DNA of 34,091 nt from a virus, in IMG/VR virus record IMGVR_UViG_3300021420_000092, positions 1 to 34,091 of that record. One strand, 5' to 3'. Under the pieces are notes generated by a model. The model searched no databases. It was given only the letters and a program-made list of their open reading frames with translations, and was not told where the DNA came from. How positions within the stretch are numbered: position 1 is the stretch's first letter; each line of letters opens with the position of its first letter. Both the position numbers and the translations under genes were made by a program. Below are positions 23,817 through 30,268 of the stretch, in pieces.

Positions 23817-24198
23817 TGTTGGTTTCCTCCATTCGATTGTCGGCATTCCAGATTCCTCGAATCTTTGCTCCGTTGCTTCCAAGTATCTGACATTCCACAC
23901 ACTTAACCTCGATTCCTTCGTTAAGCATGATTTGAGCTAACTCATGGCAGGCTGTAAGAGCCATGTTTTCGCATGACTCCGCATGCCAAGGCTTCGCGAG
24001 ATGTCCAAAGCGATGATCAAAATAGCTTTGGATTCGCTCGTTATTGAAGATATAGCCTTCGGGTGATAGCTTTCGGTCTGTGGCTTCGATACGCACGGCG
24101 TACGGATAGGTCTTCGTCCGCATCGCCGCGCACTTGGTCGGATTGGGAATCATCGTGGACGCATGAATCTTCCCGGCTCTAGTAAGCTCGATTAGCAT
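23779..24198 (-). CDS. Hypothetical protein, 139 aa
   Basis: 139 residues. Mixed composition with four or five cysteines (CAAMRT, SCENMALTACHEL, VKCVEC) and a helix MALTACHELAQIML. YPYAVRIEATDRKLSPEGYIFNNERIQSYFDH looks structured. No family is named. The start overlaps the upstream gene by 20 bases and the end overlaps the GTG gene by 38. Ribosome site weak (GGAG 12 bases away). Confidence 0.55.
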   Translation of the reverse strand: MLIELTRAGKIHASTMIPNPTKCAAMRTKTYPYAVRIEATDRKLSPEGYIFNNERIQSYFDHRFGHLAKPWHAESCENMALTACHELAQIMLNEGIEVKCVECQILGSNGAKIRGIWNADNRMEETNSDRISESITRGV

Positions 24199-24379
24199 TT
24201 TCGTGAATCTCTCCCGATGCGATTCTCCGGGCCGCTTCCCTTCCGTACATCCCCTGCAATTGCCAAGCTAACCCGGTATCGACAAGGTGTTGGAATAGCT
24301 CATTTGTCTCTTCCTCGGTTAGCTCGCCTGCCTCCCACGCGAACATCTTGTTCGCCCACTTCAAACTACCTAACGCCAT
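24179..24379 (-). CDS. Small conserved phage-type protein, 66 aa
   Basis: 66 residues from ATG 24379, chosen because GGGAGGGGAACCA precedes it; the longer frame from 24463 has no such signal. AWEAGELTEEETNELFQHLVDTGLAWQLQGMYGREAARRIASGEI matches the pattern of a small phage protein seen in many genomes (FQ-LV-GLAWQLQG-YGR). I recognise the pattern, but its function is not known to me. Confidence 0.8.
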   Translation of the reverse strand: MALGSLKWANKMFAWEAGELTEEETNELFQHLVDTGLAWQLQGMYGREAARRIASGEIHENANRAY

Positions 24380-24433
24380 TGGTTCCCCTCCCGTTCTGGA
24401 ATCCACCATCGTGCTAGGCGTGCGTTCCCGAAG

Positions 24434-24454
24434 GGACTCCCGATTTGGGAGTCC
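24434..24454 (-). other. Intercistronic hairpin
   Basis: GGACTCCC (24434-24441) and GGGAGTCC (24447-24454) pair perfectly around 5 bases. Lies in the 90-base spacer between the stop at 24470 and ATG 24379. No U-run follows on either strand, so a terminator is doubtful; RNA stability or processing is likelier. Confidence 0.55.
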
Positions 24455-24469
24455 TATCGGCAATGCGCC

Positions 24470-24661
24470 TTACGCGAGCGAGTCGGAATCCGGGCCGTCA
24501 TCCGACAAACCATCGGGTTCAGAGCCAAGCAATTCCTGCATGAATTCCGCTCTCTCTTCCTCGGACGGCTGTGCAGGGGGATGGATGTGTACGTGCACAT
24601 TGGTCGCTCGCGTCCGCTTGCGCATCTTCGGGGTTACTTTCGCTTTCGCTGTTCGTGGCAT
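24470..24661 (-). CDS. Hypothetical protein, 63 aa
   Basis: 63 residues with two halves: a basic Lys/Arg/Thr N-terminus (PRTAKAKVTPKMRKRTRA), a His-rich VHVHIHPP, and an acidic tail (SEEERAEFMQELL ... DDGPDSDS). Probably partly disordered. ATAGGAGAGAAAACC before the ATG. Function unknown. Confidence 0.55.
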   Translation of the reverse strand: MPRTAKAKVTPKMRKRTRATNVHVHIHPPAQPSEEERAEFMQELLGSEPDGLSDDGPDSDSLA

Positions 24662-24758
24662 GTTTGGTTTTCTCTCCTATGTGTTAGAATTTGGAACGGT
24701 TATCGAATAACTAAGAAGTTTTTTACTTCGTCCCCTTACCTAGCTAACCGATAATCCG

Positions 24759-24800
24759 TTCCGGGATTGGCACGCTGTTGGGCATGCCGCACCCGCAAAG
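24759..24800 (-). repeat. Intercistronic hairpin element, copy B
   Basis: Same element as at 22707 and 25237: leftward CTTTGCGGGTGCGGCATG, loop, CGTGCCAATCCCGG. Begins 3 bases after the stop at 24803. The next gene starts about 100 bases on. GGCAUG/CGUGCC contains a U-G wobble. Confidence 0.6.
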
Positions 24801-24802
24801 GA

Positions 24803-25192
24803 CTACATCTCCTCCGCTTCGCCGTCCGTATCGAGTGTATCGAGTTCTGCATCGATGATCGAATCGCAGAGTGCTTCATCGGGCGAATCGTCTTCCAAAT
24901 CGTCACACGGTCCGTTGTCCGCGTATCCCGGAGTCCCGATTGGCGCATCCATCGGTTTCCAGTCTCCCGTTTCCGTTGACGTGCTTCCCGGATCAGCAAC
25001 GTCCGTTATGTCCACGTCCGCGTAGTCGAGAGCATCTTTGTCCGCGAACGACACCCGAAGTCCGTTTTGTTGGGCAAGGCGAACGTCAAGAGGCGGAAAC
25101 AAGGGACGGCGAATGAGAATCGATTGAATGAAGTCTCTTCCCGCTTGCGTAATCCCTTGTTCCCCATAGGAAGTAAAGTACAAATCGTACAT
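24803..25192 (-). CDS. Acidic hypothetical protein, 129 aa
   Basis: 129 residues from ATG 25192, preceded by ATAGGAGCAAACCAAC; the longer frame from 25369 lacks a signal. N-terminal YDLYFTSYGEQGITQAGRDFIQSILIRR may be structured. The rest is extremely acidic (DADVDITDVADPG, DDLEDDSPDEALCDSIIDAELDTLD). Such DNA-mimic-like acidity occurs in phage inhibitors, but that is speculation. Confidence 0.6.
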   Translation of the reverse strand: MYDLYFTSYGEQGITQAGRDFIQSILIRRPLFPPLDVRLAQQNGLRVSFADKDALDYADVDITDVADPGSTSTETGDWKPMDAPIGTPGYADNGPCDDLEDDSPDEALCDSIIDAELDTLDTDGEAEEM

Positions 25193-25236
25193 AGTTGGTT
25201 TGCTCCTATCGTTCAGATTTGGAACGTTGTGCGCGT

Positions 25237-25277
25237 TCCGGGATTGGCACGGTTTGTGACGTGCCATACCCGCAAAG
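25237..25277 (-). repeat. Intercistronic hairpin element, copy C
   Basis: Best-paired copy: leftward CGGGTATGGCACG, loop TCACAAAC, CGTGCCAATCCCG, with a 2-base internal mismatch. Begins 1-2 bases after the stop at 25279, ahead of the gene at 25192. Confidence 0.65.
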
Positions 25278-25278
25278 C

Positions 25279-25557
25279 TCACTCCGGCAGGTCTTCGGTT
25301 AGGACAACGGTTCCAACGGGCCGAAACCCGCCAACTAAAACCGTTGCTTCCGTCTCGTCTTCGTTCCACAAAAGCGAAACGTCATTACTGGCGAGATGCG
25401 ATTTGATCCGAGCGTATAAATCATCCCAAGCGGTAAATGGGAATGACTCGTTCGCTCTCGTTCTCCCGATACCGAATAGGTGTACTGTCACGGTTTCCTC
25501 CGTAAACACGCGTTCCAAGTCTCCCGCGCTATTTCCTCGGTACGCGGTCCAAACCAT
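25279..25557 (-). CDS. Hypothetical protein, 92 aa
   Basis: 92 residues from ATG 25557; TTG 25596 would couple to the upstream stop (25598) and is an alternative. Mostly beta-like (ETVTVHLFGIGR, DVSLLWNEDETEATVLVGGFRPVGTVVL), with an amphipathic helix (WDDLYARIKSHLAS). No family recognised. Ends at the conserved hairpin C. Confidence 0.55.
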   Translation of the reverse strand: MVWTAYRGNSAGDLERVFTEETVTVHLFGIGRTRANESFPFTAWDDLYARIKSHLASNDVSLLWNEDETEATVLVGGFRPVGTVVLTEDLPE

Positions 25558-25597
25558 TCCCGGTAAAACAGAACGGCTGTTGAGAGCAAGGCACAAA

Positions 25598-25921
25598 TCA
25601 CTCGCATATCGACGGATCCCCGCAATCGAACGCGTCGGACTCCGCACCAATCAAATGCGGACGGAGCGCAAAGGCTATGGCGTATCCGAGATAGGCAGGA
25701 TCATTTTCCTGTCCGGTTATTTTGTTGATTGAATGGAGAATCGGCAGGATAACTTCTTGCGCGATTCTCTCGGGTGCGCGGTCATTCCCGGTTATCTCTT
25801 CATCCCGGATAATGTCCATCGCCACATGGATTTGAGCGTTCGTGAGAATCTTGCCGAGTACGACACTCTTCCTCCCAATGTCGGGAGGTTTGAGCGTGAT
25901 CACGTTGTCTTGCTCTGCCAT
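25598..25921 (-). CDS. Hypothetical protein, 107 aa
   Basis: 107 residues. N-terminal EQDNVITLKPPDIG is typical of small early phage proteins, followed by helices (TNAQIHVAMDIIRDEE; APERIAQEVILPILHSINKITG). GGAGCGAAACCC precedes the ATG. A sigma70-like promoter candidate lies 40-70 bases upstream. Function unknown. Confidence 0.65.
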   Translation of the reverse strand: MAEQDNVITLKPPDIGRKSVVLGKILTNAQIHVAMDIIRDEEITGNDRAPERIAQEVILPILHSINKITGQENDPAYLGYAIAFALRPHLIGAESDAFDCGDPSICE

Positions 25922-25963
25922 TGGGTTTCGCTCCAGTTGGGCATGCGTTCTGCCACGTTCGAT

Positions 25964-25992
25964 AAGATGCGCGAAAGAGTGAAAAGTGTCAA
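25964..25992 (-). promoter_or_regulatory. Promoter candidate for the leftward early genes
   Basis: Perfect -35 TTGACA at 25992-25987 (leftward), 17 bases, then CATCTT (3 of 6 to TATAAT) at 25969-25964. Sits just upstream of the gene at 25921 and after the nuclease gene stop at 26023. GTGAAAAGTG is directly repeated beside it. Weak -10, so tentative. Confidence 0.4.
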
Positions 25993-26022
25993 GTGAAAAG
26001 TGAGTAGTGGGGAAAGTATTCG

Positions 26023-26463
26023 CTATTTCTGGTAGGATAACCGGAGGGTACCCTCCGTGAGTGCTCTAAATTGTTCCCGTTCTTTAGCATACCGTTGGTC
26101 TAATAGGGACCGCATACTGATAATGATTGTCGGGACCGTGATGGGCGAAACGAACGCTAAGTGGATTGCCGTACGCGAAAATGGAACCCCCTCTAGCCTA
26201 CATACATAGCAGTCCGCTTGAGAGCTAAGGACGATTCCCGCTTTGTGAATATTGAAACACCAACTAATAAAGTCTTTATGGTGTTTGCTTGTCCGATGGG
26301 GATTAGCGGTCTTTACGTCTACCCGGAGTCCGTCTACCAGTAAATCAAACGGATGATTGTACGGCATGCGTTGCACTTTGCGACCATAAACCGAGCAAAG
26401 TAGTTGGTAAACTGCCAGTTCCCCCTCTTGACCTATCTCGAATCTCGTCCGCTTTGGTTTCAT
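26023..26463 (-). CDS. PD-(D/E)XK nuclease-like protein
   Basis: 146 residues. Motif order fits a restriction-like nuclease: GELAVYQLL with Glu15, PFDLLVDG with Asp40, and RVDVKTA with Asp49-Val-Lys51, then a helix and SWCFNIHKAGIVLS. Known relatives of this plan include Holliday-junction resolvases and endonucleases of unknown target. In a phage this may resolve branched DNA or attack host DNA. The ATG lacks a ribosome site, and the predicted transcription start is only about 3 bases upstream, so the message may be leaderless. First gene of the leftward early block. Confidence 0.75.
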   Translation of the reverse strand: MKPKRTRFEIGQEGELAVYQLLCSVYGRKVQRMPYNHPFDLLVDGLRVDVKTANPHRTSKHHKDFISWCFNIHKAGIVLSSQADCYVCRLEGVPFSRTAIHLAFVSPITVPTIIISMRSLLDQRYAKEREQFRALTEGTLRLSYQK

Positions 26464-26472
26464 AATAGCGCC

Positions 26473-26501
26473 ATTTTATGTCAGTTGGGGTGCTATAACA
26501 A
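26473..26501 (-). promoter_or_regulatory. Leftward early promoter
   Basis: TTGTTA (26501-26496), 17 bases, TAAAAT (26478-26473): 4 of 6 and 5 of 6 matches to sigma70 boxes at ideal spacing. RNA would start near 26466, about 3 bases before the ATG at 26463. Confidence 0.6.
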
Positions 26502-26555
26502 GTAAAAAATACATTTCACTTCCCAAACGACACTCGATAGTGTAATCTTTTCCTG

Positions 26556-26572
26556 CTGTTGGTTGCTCCTAC
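26556..26572 (-). promoter_or_regulatory. Orphan ribosome-site leader resembling those of nearby genes
   Basis: Leftward GTAGGAGCAACCAACAG matches the leader of the gene at 25192 (ATAGGAGCAAACCAACT-ATG) but no ATG, GTG or TTG follows at the expected place. May be a vestige of a lost gene or a start on a non-standard codon. Confidence 0.4.
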
Positions 26573-26577
26573 GTGCT

Positions 26578-26634
26578 CCGAGAGGCGGGACTCGGAAAAC
26601 CCTCCGAAAGAGTCTACGAGTCCCGTTTTCTCGG
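26578..26634. other. Long imperfect hairpin in the divergent control region
   Basis: Outer arms CCGAGA/TCTCGG and inner arms CGGGACTCG (26586-26594)/CGAGTCCCG (26617-26625) pair with a small internal loop and a 22-base apical loop. The inner stem is followed rightward by TTTTC, so an attenuator in the rightward leader is possible; a protein-binding site is the alternative. No clear rightward promoter was found in the 274-base region. Confidence 0.55.
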
Positions 26635-26737
26635 ACTTTCAAAAAATCCGGGTGAATTTTCGAAGAATGGTTTTTGCTGCGAATTTTCCGAGGATGGATG
26701 AAGGAACGCCTATACGCCGACAGAATGGAGAATGAAA

Positions 26738-27124
26738 ATGAATGGTGAAGTAATCTCAAGATACCCGAAATTCTTGCCTGCCAATGGCAAGATTCCGAGT
26801 CAAGCTCAGTTCACTTGCAAGACATGCAACGAATGGTTCGCTTCGCAGACGGGCCGCGTGAACCACGGCAAGAAGAATCCCGATCACGTTCTGATCAACC
26901 TCAAGACCGGATTGCCTATCGGTTCAACTCCTAGATGGCGAAATAGGTTGGGCATCCGACCGACCAATGGTCACTCAACCGAAATTCCTCCCGCGCTCCT
27001 CGAATATGCTTTCGAGAAGATGCGTTCGACAATCGAATCGGAACTTGATCGACTCCATGACCAGCTAATCCAACCTACGACTGCGAAGCCGACATCCGGT
27101 CGTAAATTCTACGTCGCTCGATAA
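26738..27124 (+). CDS. C2H-type zinc-finger protein, 128 aa
   Basis: 128 residues from ATG 26738; GGAG is 7 bases upstream, whereas ATG 26732 is too close. FTCKTCNEWFASQTGRVNHGKKNPDH has C-x2-C-x11-H-type spacing of a classical finger. The C-terminal half holds a helix (PALLEYAFEKMRSTIESELDRLHDQLI) that may dimerise, then a basic tail. First gene of the rightward early block; probably a DNA-binding regulator. Confidence 0.7.
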   Translation: MNGEVISRYPKFLPANGKIPSQAQFTCKTCNEWFASQTGRVNHGKKNPDHVLINLKTGLPIGSTPRWRNRLGIRPTNGHSTEIPPALLEYAFEKMRSTIESELDRLHDQLIQPTTAKPTSGRKFYVAR

Positions 27125-27136
27125 AGGAGAATCGAA

Positions 27137-27631
27137 ATGTCAACGAAAGTGAATCGCATTGCCTTGAACGGCAAACACAAGAGTAGAGCCTTGTCGATTG
27201 TTCAAAAGTACTTCCCGAATGTTCAGTCCGTCGAGGAAGCGGACAAGCCAATCCACGTCGAAGTCACGAAACAAGACTCCAATTCCGCCGCCGTCCGAAA
27301 CCATGAAGGCTGTGCAATGGCGGTCGCCTGTAAGCGCAAGATGAAGGCCGATGGAGTGATTGTTTCGATTGGGACTGCCTACATCGTCAAAGGTAATAAG
27401 GCGTATCGCTATCGAGTCCCTCCATCCATTCAACGCGAAATTGTTAGTTTCGACCGCAACGCCGGTTTCGCGGAGGGAGAATACGAACTAGCGACTACAC
27501 TACCATCAATGAAACTTGGCGAGGAAAGACCGCCGAAGGGTCCAGAGAAAAGAACAGGTAAGCCGTTGAAATTCCGGCACGAGACGAGCGGTATTCGAAC
27601 GGTTCTCGGGTCCGATATGGAGCGTGTCTAA
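27137..27631 (+). CDS. Hypothetical protein, tandem paralogue 1, 164 aa
   Basis: 164 residues; AAGGAG 7 bases before ATG. Shared core with the next gene: ALSIVQKYFPNVQSVEEA, SNSAAVRNHEGCAMAVACKR, KMKADGV, TAYIVKG, YRYRVP, QREIVSFDR-AGFA-G-Y. Mostly mixed alpha/beta with a basic C-terminus. No known family recognised. Duplication within a phage early block often reflects dosage or divergence to two partners. Confidence 0.75.
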   Translation: MSTKVNRIALNGKHKSRALSIVQKYFPNVQSVEEADKPIHVEVTKQDSNSAAVRNHEGCAMAVACKRKMKADGVIVSIGTAYIVKGNKAYRYRVPPSIQREIVSFDRNAGFAEGEYELATTLPSMKLGEERPPKGPEKRTGKPLKFRHETSGIRTVLGSDMERV

Positions 27632-28092
27632 TGAAAGAGCGAACAGATCGAGCGTTAATCATCGTCAAGCGGTATTTCCCGCAAGTCGATAGCGTCGAAG
27701 ATGGAAAACAACCGTTGAGCATCGAAGTGACGGCAAACGATTCCGAATCCGCCGCCGTGCGAAGTCATGCTTCGTGCGCAATGGCCGTCGCTTCGAAACG
27801 AAAGATGAAGGCCGATGGCGTGCTCGTATCCTTGACGGTTGCCTATATCGTCAAGGGCAAGAAAGCGATTCGCTACCGGGTGCCGACTGCTGTCCAGCGC
27901 GAGATTGTCAGTTTCGACCGGGAGGCAGGCTTTGCGCCGGGAGACTATGTGCTCGCAGTTTTCCCGAAAAGTCAGAAACTTGGGCAACCGAAACCACGAG
28001 GGCCGCACAAGGTTCAAGGCCGGAAGATTAAGTACCATTACACGACCGGCATTCGAACGGACCTAAACTCAGTCAACACGGATGCGGCCTAA
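27631..28092 (+). CDS. Hypothetical protein, tandem paralogue 2, 153 aa
   Basis: 153 residues, starting on a TAATG shared with the stop of paralogue 1. The core is the same (RALIIVKRYFPQVDSVED, SESAAVRSHASCAMAVASKR, KMKADGVLVSL, AYIVKGKKAIRYRVP, QREIVSFDREAGFAPGDY) and the tail has diverged but keeps IRTDL/IRTVL near the end. An intact conserved block with tail drift suggests both are functional. Function unknown. Confidence 0.75.
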   Translation: MKERTDRALIIVKRYFPQVDSVEDGKQPLSIEVTANDSESAAVRSHASCAMAVASKRKMKADGVLVSLTVAYIVKGKKAIRYRVPTAVQREIVSFDREAGFAPGDYVLAVFPKSQKLGQPKPRGPHKVQGRKIKYHYTTGIRTDLNSVNTDAA

Positions 28093-28449
28093 ATGAAAAT
28101 CAAAGCGCTAGAAGGATACATGCCTCGGGAGGAATACAAAGCAGCACTCCTGGAAATCGAGAAACTGATTGACTCAAACGCGGCTAAAGGCACTCCCGAA
28201 GGGGATCGACTCGAAAAGTTAGCCCTCCGAGTCCAGTACTACGAAAGATTACTGACTTGGGAGAAAGTGTGTCACGAACCGCTATTCCAATTCCTGAAAC
28301 ACGACCCGAGCGGTCGAACAATCATGCACCTTTTCGCCAACGGTCAAATCAGCTTGGGCAAAGCGGCAGAAGCCATCACCGAAAAGTTTTGCTTGGGCAT
28401 CGAGCCGGAACTACCGCCCTGGGAGGGATACAACGATGTCGAAACGTAG
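28093..28449 (+). CDS. HigA-N-like small protein, 118 aa
   Basis: 118 residues. The first half, YKAALLEIEKLIDSNAAKGTPEGDRLEKLALRVQYYE, closely fits the N-terminal segment of HigA-type antitoxins (EI-L, GT-EGDRLE-L, YE). The helix-turn-helix that normally follows is absent. Instead there is LLTWEKVCHEPLFQFLKHDPSGRTIMHLFANGQISLGKAAEAITEKF. No HigB toxin is adjacent. It may bind a host HigB-like toxin or be a phage relative with another role; inference only. Confidence 0.65.
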   Translation: MKIKALEGYMPREEYKAALLEIEKLIDSNAAKGTPEGDRLEKLALRVQYYERLLTWEKVCHEPLFQFLKHDPSGRTIMHLFANGQISLGKAAEAITEKFCLGIEPELPPWEGYNDVET

Positions 28450-28699
28450 AACAGGAGTTAAAGCCGCAAAGAATCCTCCGCGTCCGAAACAGTCCGGCAT
28501 CATTCGGAATACACCCGAATGGAAAAACGCCGTACAGGACATCGAGGCCGGGAAAAGCATCGAAATCCGCTTGAATGGAGAACTTGATCTCCGAAACCCG
28601 GTGAACGCGTTCGTTCAGGCGCTCAAGCGGAAATACCGAAGGAGTCACAATGTCTACGCTCGTGAAGGAGTTATCTATGCCATCCCGAAGGCCGGTTAA
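28436..28699 (+). CDS. Hypothetical protein, 87 aa
   Basis: 87 residues, very basic N-terminus (SKRRTGVKAAKNPPRPKQSG), then a small alpha/beta part (WKNAVQDIEAGKSIEIRLNGELDL; AFVQALKRKYRRSHNVYAREGVIYAIPKAG). GGGAGG lies about 9 bases upstream. Overlaps the HigA-N-like gene by 14 bases. Probably nucleic-acid binding by composition; no family recognised. Confidence 0.6.
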   Translation: MSKRRTGVKAAKNPPRPKQSGIIRNTPEWKNAVQDIEAGKSIEIRLNGELDLRNPVNAFVQALKRKYRRSHNVYAREGVIYAIPKAG

Positions 28700-28820
28700 A
28701 ACCACTTCGGTCCGACAACTGCTCGAACTGATCCAGGTACTTTGCGCACGCGGCGAGTCGCTCGATGATATTTGGGCGACCGCCGAACAAGCGATTCAGA
28801 AACTAGATTCGAGGCACTGA
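28650..28820 (+). CDS. Small hypothetical protein, 56 aa, two possible starts
   Basis: Frame starting ATG 28650 (AAGGAG 5 bases upstream) or ATG 28677 (a second AAGGAG 6 bases upstream), in the same frame, giving 56 or 47 residues. Sequence RPVKTTSVRQLLELIQVLCARGESLDDIWATAEQAIQKLD is helical. Overlaps the 87-residue gene by 50 bases. Two full ribosome sites in frame suggest two forms or simply insurance. Function unknown. Confidence 0.6.
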   Translation: MSTLVKELSMPSRRPVKTTSVRQLLELIQVLCARGESLDDIWATAEQAIQKLDSRH

Positions 28821-28824
28821 AAAT

Positions 28825-29109
28825 ATGGACAAATCAGAACCAAATATACGAAAACATCGATTTAGTAATGTAAAGCGAATCGAACTTGCTGATTCAACTC
28901 TCGTCCATAGGCATAGAGAAAGCATGGATTCCTTACTTCGAACAATGGGATTTAGTCTTGATTCTGTATTGGTTACCGATTTAAGTTCCGTTGGAGATTT
29001 TTTGAGCGAAGAGTCGGAACTATCGGAGCTATCGAAGTCCATCGGATTCCCGGTCAGATGGAACGATCTACTTATCGACATTGCAATGCGACTCGAACGT
29101 CCAACATAA
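28825..29109 (+). CDS. Hypothetical protein, 94 aa
   Basis: 94 residues with GAGG 8 bases upstream. Acidic/serine-rich middle (VTDLSSVGDFLSEESELSELSKS) and amphipathic helices (RHRESMDSLLRTMGFSL; WNDLLIDIAMRLERP). More A+T-rich than neighbours. No family recognised. Confidence 0.6.
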   Translation: MDKSEPNIRKHRFSNVKRIELADSTLVHRHRESMDSLLRTMGFSLDSVLVTDLSSVGDFLSEESELSELSKSIGFPVRWNDLLIDIAMRLERPT

Positions 29110-29123
29110 AAAGGAGAAATAAA

Positions 29124-29327
29124 ATTAAAACACCCGCTGAGGAATATGAATCGCGAGCCAATCGAGATGTGATCGAACCGGATCATCCCTGCCGAAATTG
29201 CCTTCATCCGGCGTTTTGGCATGCGAATTCCGGTGAATGCCATTATTCGATGCCGAGGACGGCCTGCGATTGTTCGACGTTCGAACCGGCTACATGGGAC
29301 GATCTCGAAAGTGAGGGTGATGAATGA
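29124..29327 (+). CDS. Zinc-binding protein, 67 aa, apparent ATT start
   Basis: 67 residues beginning at ATT 29124: AAGGAG is 7 bases upstream, while the only in-frame ATG (29058) is deep in the previous gene. Contains PCRNCLHPAFWHANSGECHYSMPRTACDCSTFEP, the C-x2-C-L-H ... H ... C ... C-x-C-x2-F pattern of a small phage zinc protein. ATGA overlaps the ERF gene start. ATT initiation is rare but known (infC). Confidence 0.65.
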   Translation: MKTPAEEYESRANRDVIEPDHPCRNCLHPAFWHANSGECHYSMPRTACDCSTFEPATWDDLESEGDE

Positions 29328-30130
29328 GTGAAGAGACGAAAGCGCCAGAAGCCCCGAAACGAACTCTCGCGCAAAAAATTCTCGATATTCAAGAGAAAGT
29401 TGCCGTCGTGAAGAAACGCGGGAAATTCGGAACCGATATGGGAGGGTCGAGCTATCTCCGAATCGAGGATGCCGTCGTTGCGGTCAACAAACTTCTGAGC
29501 GGCAATAAACTGATCCTAACAGGAACGCTCAGGTCTTCGCTTCGAACGGCGCATGAACGTGTCGGCAAAGACGGGAATCTCGGTCGGAGCGGCTATATCT
29601 CCGAAGTGTTGATGGATTGGACCGTCGAAGACACGGAATCCGGCGAGCATCGAACCTGGACATTCCCCGGAGACGGATACGACGGGACCGATAAATCGAT
29701 TTACAAAGCCATGACCGGGTGCCGGAAATACGCCATTATCATCATTTTCAACTTGGCTATCGGAAATGATGTCGAGGAACACGGCATGACCTTCGAGGAA
29801 GGGAAAGCGAAGCAGAAGGATGTCGTCAACAAGACGCTCGCGCAAAAAGCGAATTCCGACGATCCGAAGGTTCGAAAAATCGCTGTCGATGCTCTAACTC
29901 AGGTCGAGCCAGAGAAGAAAATCGTAATCTCTCGACCGGAAGAGTACAACGGTCACTACATCAAGGTCGCCGGATTGCTCGCCGTGCCGCAAATCGAGCA
30001 ATATCTATTAGATACAGACTCGAAGCGCTTTCAATTGAAAGATAAGTCGGTCTATTGGCGCGTTGCGGCTGAATACGAACGCGGCCTGATCGAAACGGCC
30101 ATGAAACTCAATATCGACATCGAGGGATAA
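29324..30130 (+). CDS. erf: ERF-family single-strand annealing recombinase
   Basis: 268 residues. N-terminal AQKILDIQEKVAVVKKRGKFGTDMGGSSYLRIEDAVVAVNKLL, then a strand-rich section and GDGYDGTDKSIYKAMTGCRKYAIIIIFNLAIGNDVEE, matching the ERF/Sak signature (G-D-x-DK-xxKA-T-x-x-KY-x-I/L-xxF-x-I-xGxDxE). These proteins form rings, bind single-stranded DNA and anneal complementary strands for recombination and concatemer formation. The C-terminal 90 residues are charged and may bind partner SSB-like proteins. No exonuclease is adjacent; the VSR-like nuclease gene lies 2.5 kb on. Confidence 0.88.
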   Translation: MSEETKAPEAPKRTLAQKILDIQEKVAVVKKRGKFGTDMGGSSYLRIEDAVVAVNKLLSGNKLILTGTLRSSLRTAHERVGKDGNLGRSGYISEVLMDWTVEDTESGEHRTWTFPGDGYDGTDKSIYKAMTGCRKYAIIIIFNLAIGNDVEEHGMTFEEGKAKQKDVVNKTLAQKANSDDPKVRKIAVDALTQVEPEKKIVISRPEEYNGHYIKVAGLLAVPQIEQYLLDTDSKRFQLKDKSVYWRVAAEYERGLIETAMKLNIDIEG

Positions 30131-30138
30131 GAAAACAC

Positions 30139-30167
30139 TTGACGCCGACCGGCGAGCCTTTTATGCT
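30139..30167 (+). promoter_or_regulatory. Sigma70-like promoter after the recombinase gene
   Basis: TTGACG (30139-30144), 17 bases, TATGCT (30162-30167): 5 of 6 and 4 of 6 matches at ideal spacing. Nine bases past the ERF stop, with a structured leader following, so it is likely the start of the HTH-gene message. Confidence 0.6.
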
Positions 30168-30203
30168 CCCGAATCGGATCGAGCGTGCAATCGCCCGATC
30201 TTT

Positions 30204-30246
30204 GGTTTCGCTCCAGGGCCGGGGTGCCCGAAACCACCCTGGCCCT
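30204..30246 (+). promoter_or_regulatory. Two mutually exclusive hairpins in a leader (attenuator-like)
   Basis: Stem 1: GGTTTCG (30204-30210) with CGAAACC (30229-30235). Stem 2: AGGGCCGGGGTG (30215-30226) with CACCCTGGCCCT (30235-30246), one G-U, followed by CTTCCTGTTT. They overlap, so only one can form. Stem 2 plus the pyrimidine run is terminator-like; stem 1 blocks it. Lies between the promoter at 30139 and the ribosome site at 30258. Confidence 0.55.
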
Positions 30247-30268
30247 CTTCCTGTTTCGGGAGGAAGGT

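Noticed and set aside
24803-25192. Anti-restriction (Ocr-like) protein reading of the acidic protein
   Set aside because: Acidity alone does not support it; no ArdA/Ocr sequence pattern was seen.
25733-25996. 87-codon rightward frame in the leftward early block
   Set aside because: Antisense to the 107-residue gene, with no ribosome site and no coupling.
26493-26759. 88-codon leftward frame across the divergent control region
   Set aside because: Covers the hairpin and overlaps the start of the rightward gene; no valid start follows the orphan leader.
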